Shown here piece after piece: positions 6,661 through 7,476 of a DNA stretch of 7,476 bases. Every line of letters starts with the position of its first letter. Position 1 is the stretch's first letter. The translations under genes were made by a program, and so were the position numbers. The DNA is taken from the NCBI GenBank assembly GCA_027065935.1, contig JAMONI010000301.1, positions 1 through 7,476 on the forward strand, read 5' to 3'. The DNA is from Flavobacteriales bacterium (GTDB taxonomy: Bacteria; Bacteroidota; Bacteroidia; Flavobacteriales; Flavobacteriaceae). The notes beneath the pieces were generated by a model. The model was not told where the DNA came from, did no database searches, and worked only from the letters and a program-made list of their open reading frames with translations.

Positions 6661-7254
6661 ATGAACGGCTACCGGGCAATTGTGTTGATTTTGATTTTGT
6701 TGGTATTGGATCAAGCATTGAAAATTTACATCAAAACCCATTTTTATCTCGGCGAAGCCCGTCCCGTTACAGATTGGTTTCAAATATTGTTCGTCGAAAA
6801 CAAAGGCATTGCTTTCGGTATAGAACCGGGCGGAAAGACCGGCAAATATATTCTTACTTTTTTACGCATCATCGCCGTAGGATTTATCGGTTATTGGTTG
6901 TCACTCGCCTTGAAGAAGCGCCAACAACTTCTGAGCTTGTCGCTTTGTCTTATCTTGGCCGGTGCGTTGGGCAATATTGTCGATTCGGTGTTTTACGGAA
7001 AAATTTTTTCCGAGAGTTTTCATCAACCCGCCGTACTGTTTCCCGGCGATGGCGGTTATGCCGGTTGGTTTCAAGGCAAAGTGGTGGACATGTTTTATTT
7101 TCCGCTGTTCGATATCCGTTTTCCCGAATGGGTTCCTTGGCTCGGCGGAACTTCTTATACTTTTTTCAACGCCATTTTCAACCTCGCCGACACCTACATT
7201 ACCATCGGCGTGATCATTATGATTTTGTTTAACAAAAGAATTTTCGGACATTAA
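6661..7254 (+). CDS. lspA: Lipoprotein signal peptidase (signal peptidase II)
   Basis: A 197-residue inner-membrane aspartic protease that removes signal peptides from diacylated prolipoproteins in front of the lipobox Cys. Four membrane segments can be seen at about 4-22, 62-83, 88-106 and 169-190. Family motifs are LDQALK (16-21), VENKGIAFG (45-53), GALGNIVDS (101-109) and FNLADTYI (173-180). Asp108 and Asp177 correspond to the catalytic Asp114 and Asp141 of E. coli LspA; Ser109 stands where GNxxDR normally has Arg. VVDMFYFP (141-148) is the conserved VVD segment. The two catalytic Asp are 69 residues apart against 27 in E. coli, because of about 26 extra residues before VVDM and about 16 after it. 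I take this as the Bacteroidota form with an enlarged periplasmic region. ATG 6661 comes 2 bases after the preceding stop, suggesting coupled translation. Pairing of ileS with lspA is common in bacteria. The DUF4270 lipoprotein upstream would be one of its substrates. Confidence 0.95.
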   Translation: MNGYRAIVLILILLVLDQALKIYIKTHFYLGEARPVTDWFQILFVENKGIAFGIEPGGKTGKYILTFLRIIAVGFIGYWLSLALKKRQQLLSLSLCLILAGALGNIVDSVFYGKIFSESFHQPAVLFPGDGGYAGWFQGKVVDMFYFPLFDIRFPEWVPWLGGTSYTFFNAIFNLADTYITIGVIIMILFNKRIFGH

Positions 7255-7291
7255 GCACCCGTCCGGTTCACAAAGCATTTTTGTATTTTTA
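7245..7291 (+). other. Weak hairpins and weak promoter-like signal after lspA
   Basis: CGGAC (7245-7249) and GTCCG (7261-7265) form a 5-bp GC-rich stem that spans the lspA stop codon, with an 11-base loop. ACAAA (7270-7274) and TTTGT (7280-7284) form a second, AT-rich 5-bp stem followed by ATTTTTA. CATTTTTG (7276-7283) and TATTTTTA (7284-7291) each match the -7 consensus TAnnTTTG in all but one fixed position, but I find no -33 element at a suitable distance, and either would leave almost no leader before the ATG at 7296. This short gap probably ends the lspA transcript and starts the next one, but neither signal is strong. Confidence 0.25.
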
Positions 7292-7295
7292 CCCG

Positions 7296-7476
7296 ATGAA
7301 CTTTTCGGAAAATTTACATAAAGATTTGTTCGGATTGGCCATTTGGGACTATGTAAGAGGCAAACCGCACGATATAATTACCTGGACCTCGTTAACCCCT
7401 CCGGAAATCCTGCGCACATCATACTTGTTCAGAAAATATGACGATATGCCTCCACACGAGAAAATCGCACTGGACC
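7296..7476 (+). CDS. Probable class I SAM-dependent methyltransferase, N-terminal part (3' end outside window)
   Basis: Sixty full codons are visible, with an open frame to the end of the window. The N-terminus HKDLFGLAIWDYVRG (residues 8-22), then TSYLFRKYDDMPPHEKIALD (41-60), resembles the opening of a family of Bacteroidota methyltransferases that begin with a DxxGxAxxDY segment and continue through a YLFR...MP..E..AL stretch into the SAM-binding glycine-rich loop. That loop would lie just past the window, so the enzyme class cannot be confirmed here. The ATG at 7296 is preceded only by promoter-like AT-rich DNA; a TTG at 7281 in the same frame is a less likely start. The gap of 41 bases after lspA leaves open whether it belongs to the same operon. 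The call rests on remembered family resemblance. Confidence 0.6.
   Translation, partial: MNFSENLHKDLFGLAIWDYVRGKPHDIITWTSLTPPEILRTSYLFRKYDDMPPHEKIALD

Noticed and set aside
1..7476. CRISPR array, tRNA or rRNA gene, insertion sequence, phage or defence genes
   Set aside because: Searched by eye on both strands; no regularly spaced repeats, RNA gene signatures, transposase motifs or terminal inverted repeats were found.

Overview
The window looks like an ordinary chromosomal segment of a member of the Bacteroidota, with all genes on the + strand. Four things suggest this phylum. None of the visible starts has a Shine-Dalgarno sequence. Two upstream regions carry the phylum's TTTG / TAnnTTTG promoter pattern. 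A truncated glycogen-synthase-like protein sits next to a DUF4270 lipoprotein, a pairing I recall from this phylum. IleS, the DksA-like protein and LspA all have the sequence character of Bacteroidota families. I cannot place it at order or genus level.

Layout. Positions 1-252 are the 3' end of an exonuclease III (xth) gene. A promoter at about 283-313 then starts a two-gene unit: a 272-residue protein resembling only the N-terminal half of glycogen/starch synthase (341-1159) and, 15 bases later, a 521-residue DUF4270 lipoprotein (1175-2740). The gap 2741-2848 is compact. It holds a terminator-like hairpin with a T-run, a competing stem, and a good promoter whose -33 element lies inside the hairpin. 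This promoter leads into ileS (2849-6271, eukaryotic-like IleS2 type), a DksA/TraR-like protein that has lost most zinc ligands (6284-6658), and lspA (6661-7254). Gaps of 12 and 2 bases make these a likely operon. A last gene starts at 7296 and runs off the end; it resembles the N-terminus of a Bacteroidota SAM-dependent methyltransferase.

How the genes may work together. The ileS-dksA-lspA unit joins isoleucyl-tRNA charging, a possible RNA-polymerase-binding regulator and lipoprotein signal peptide cleavage. LspA would mature lipoproteins such as the DUF4270 product just upstream. The GT5-like/DUF4270 pair has no known function that I can name, and it is the least explained part of the window.

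I see no tRNA, rRNA, CRISPR array, insertion sequence, attachment site or phage gene, and no clear undescribed multi-gene system. There is no gene-free stretch above 300 bases. The most useful leads are the catalytically degraded GT5-like protein paired with DUF4270, the overlapping terminator/promoter in front of ileS, and the zinc-site-deficient DksA relative.
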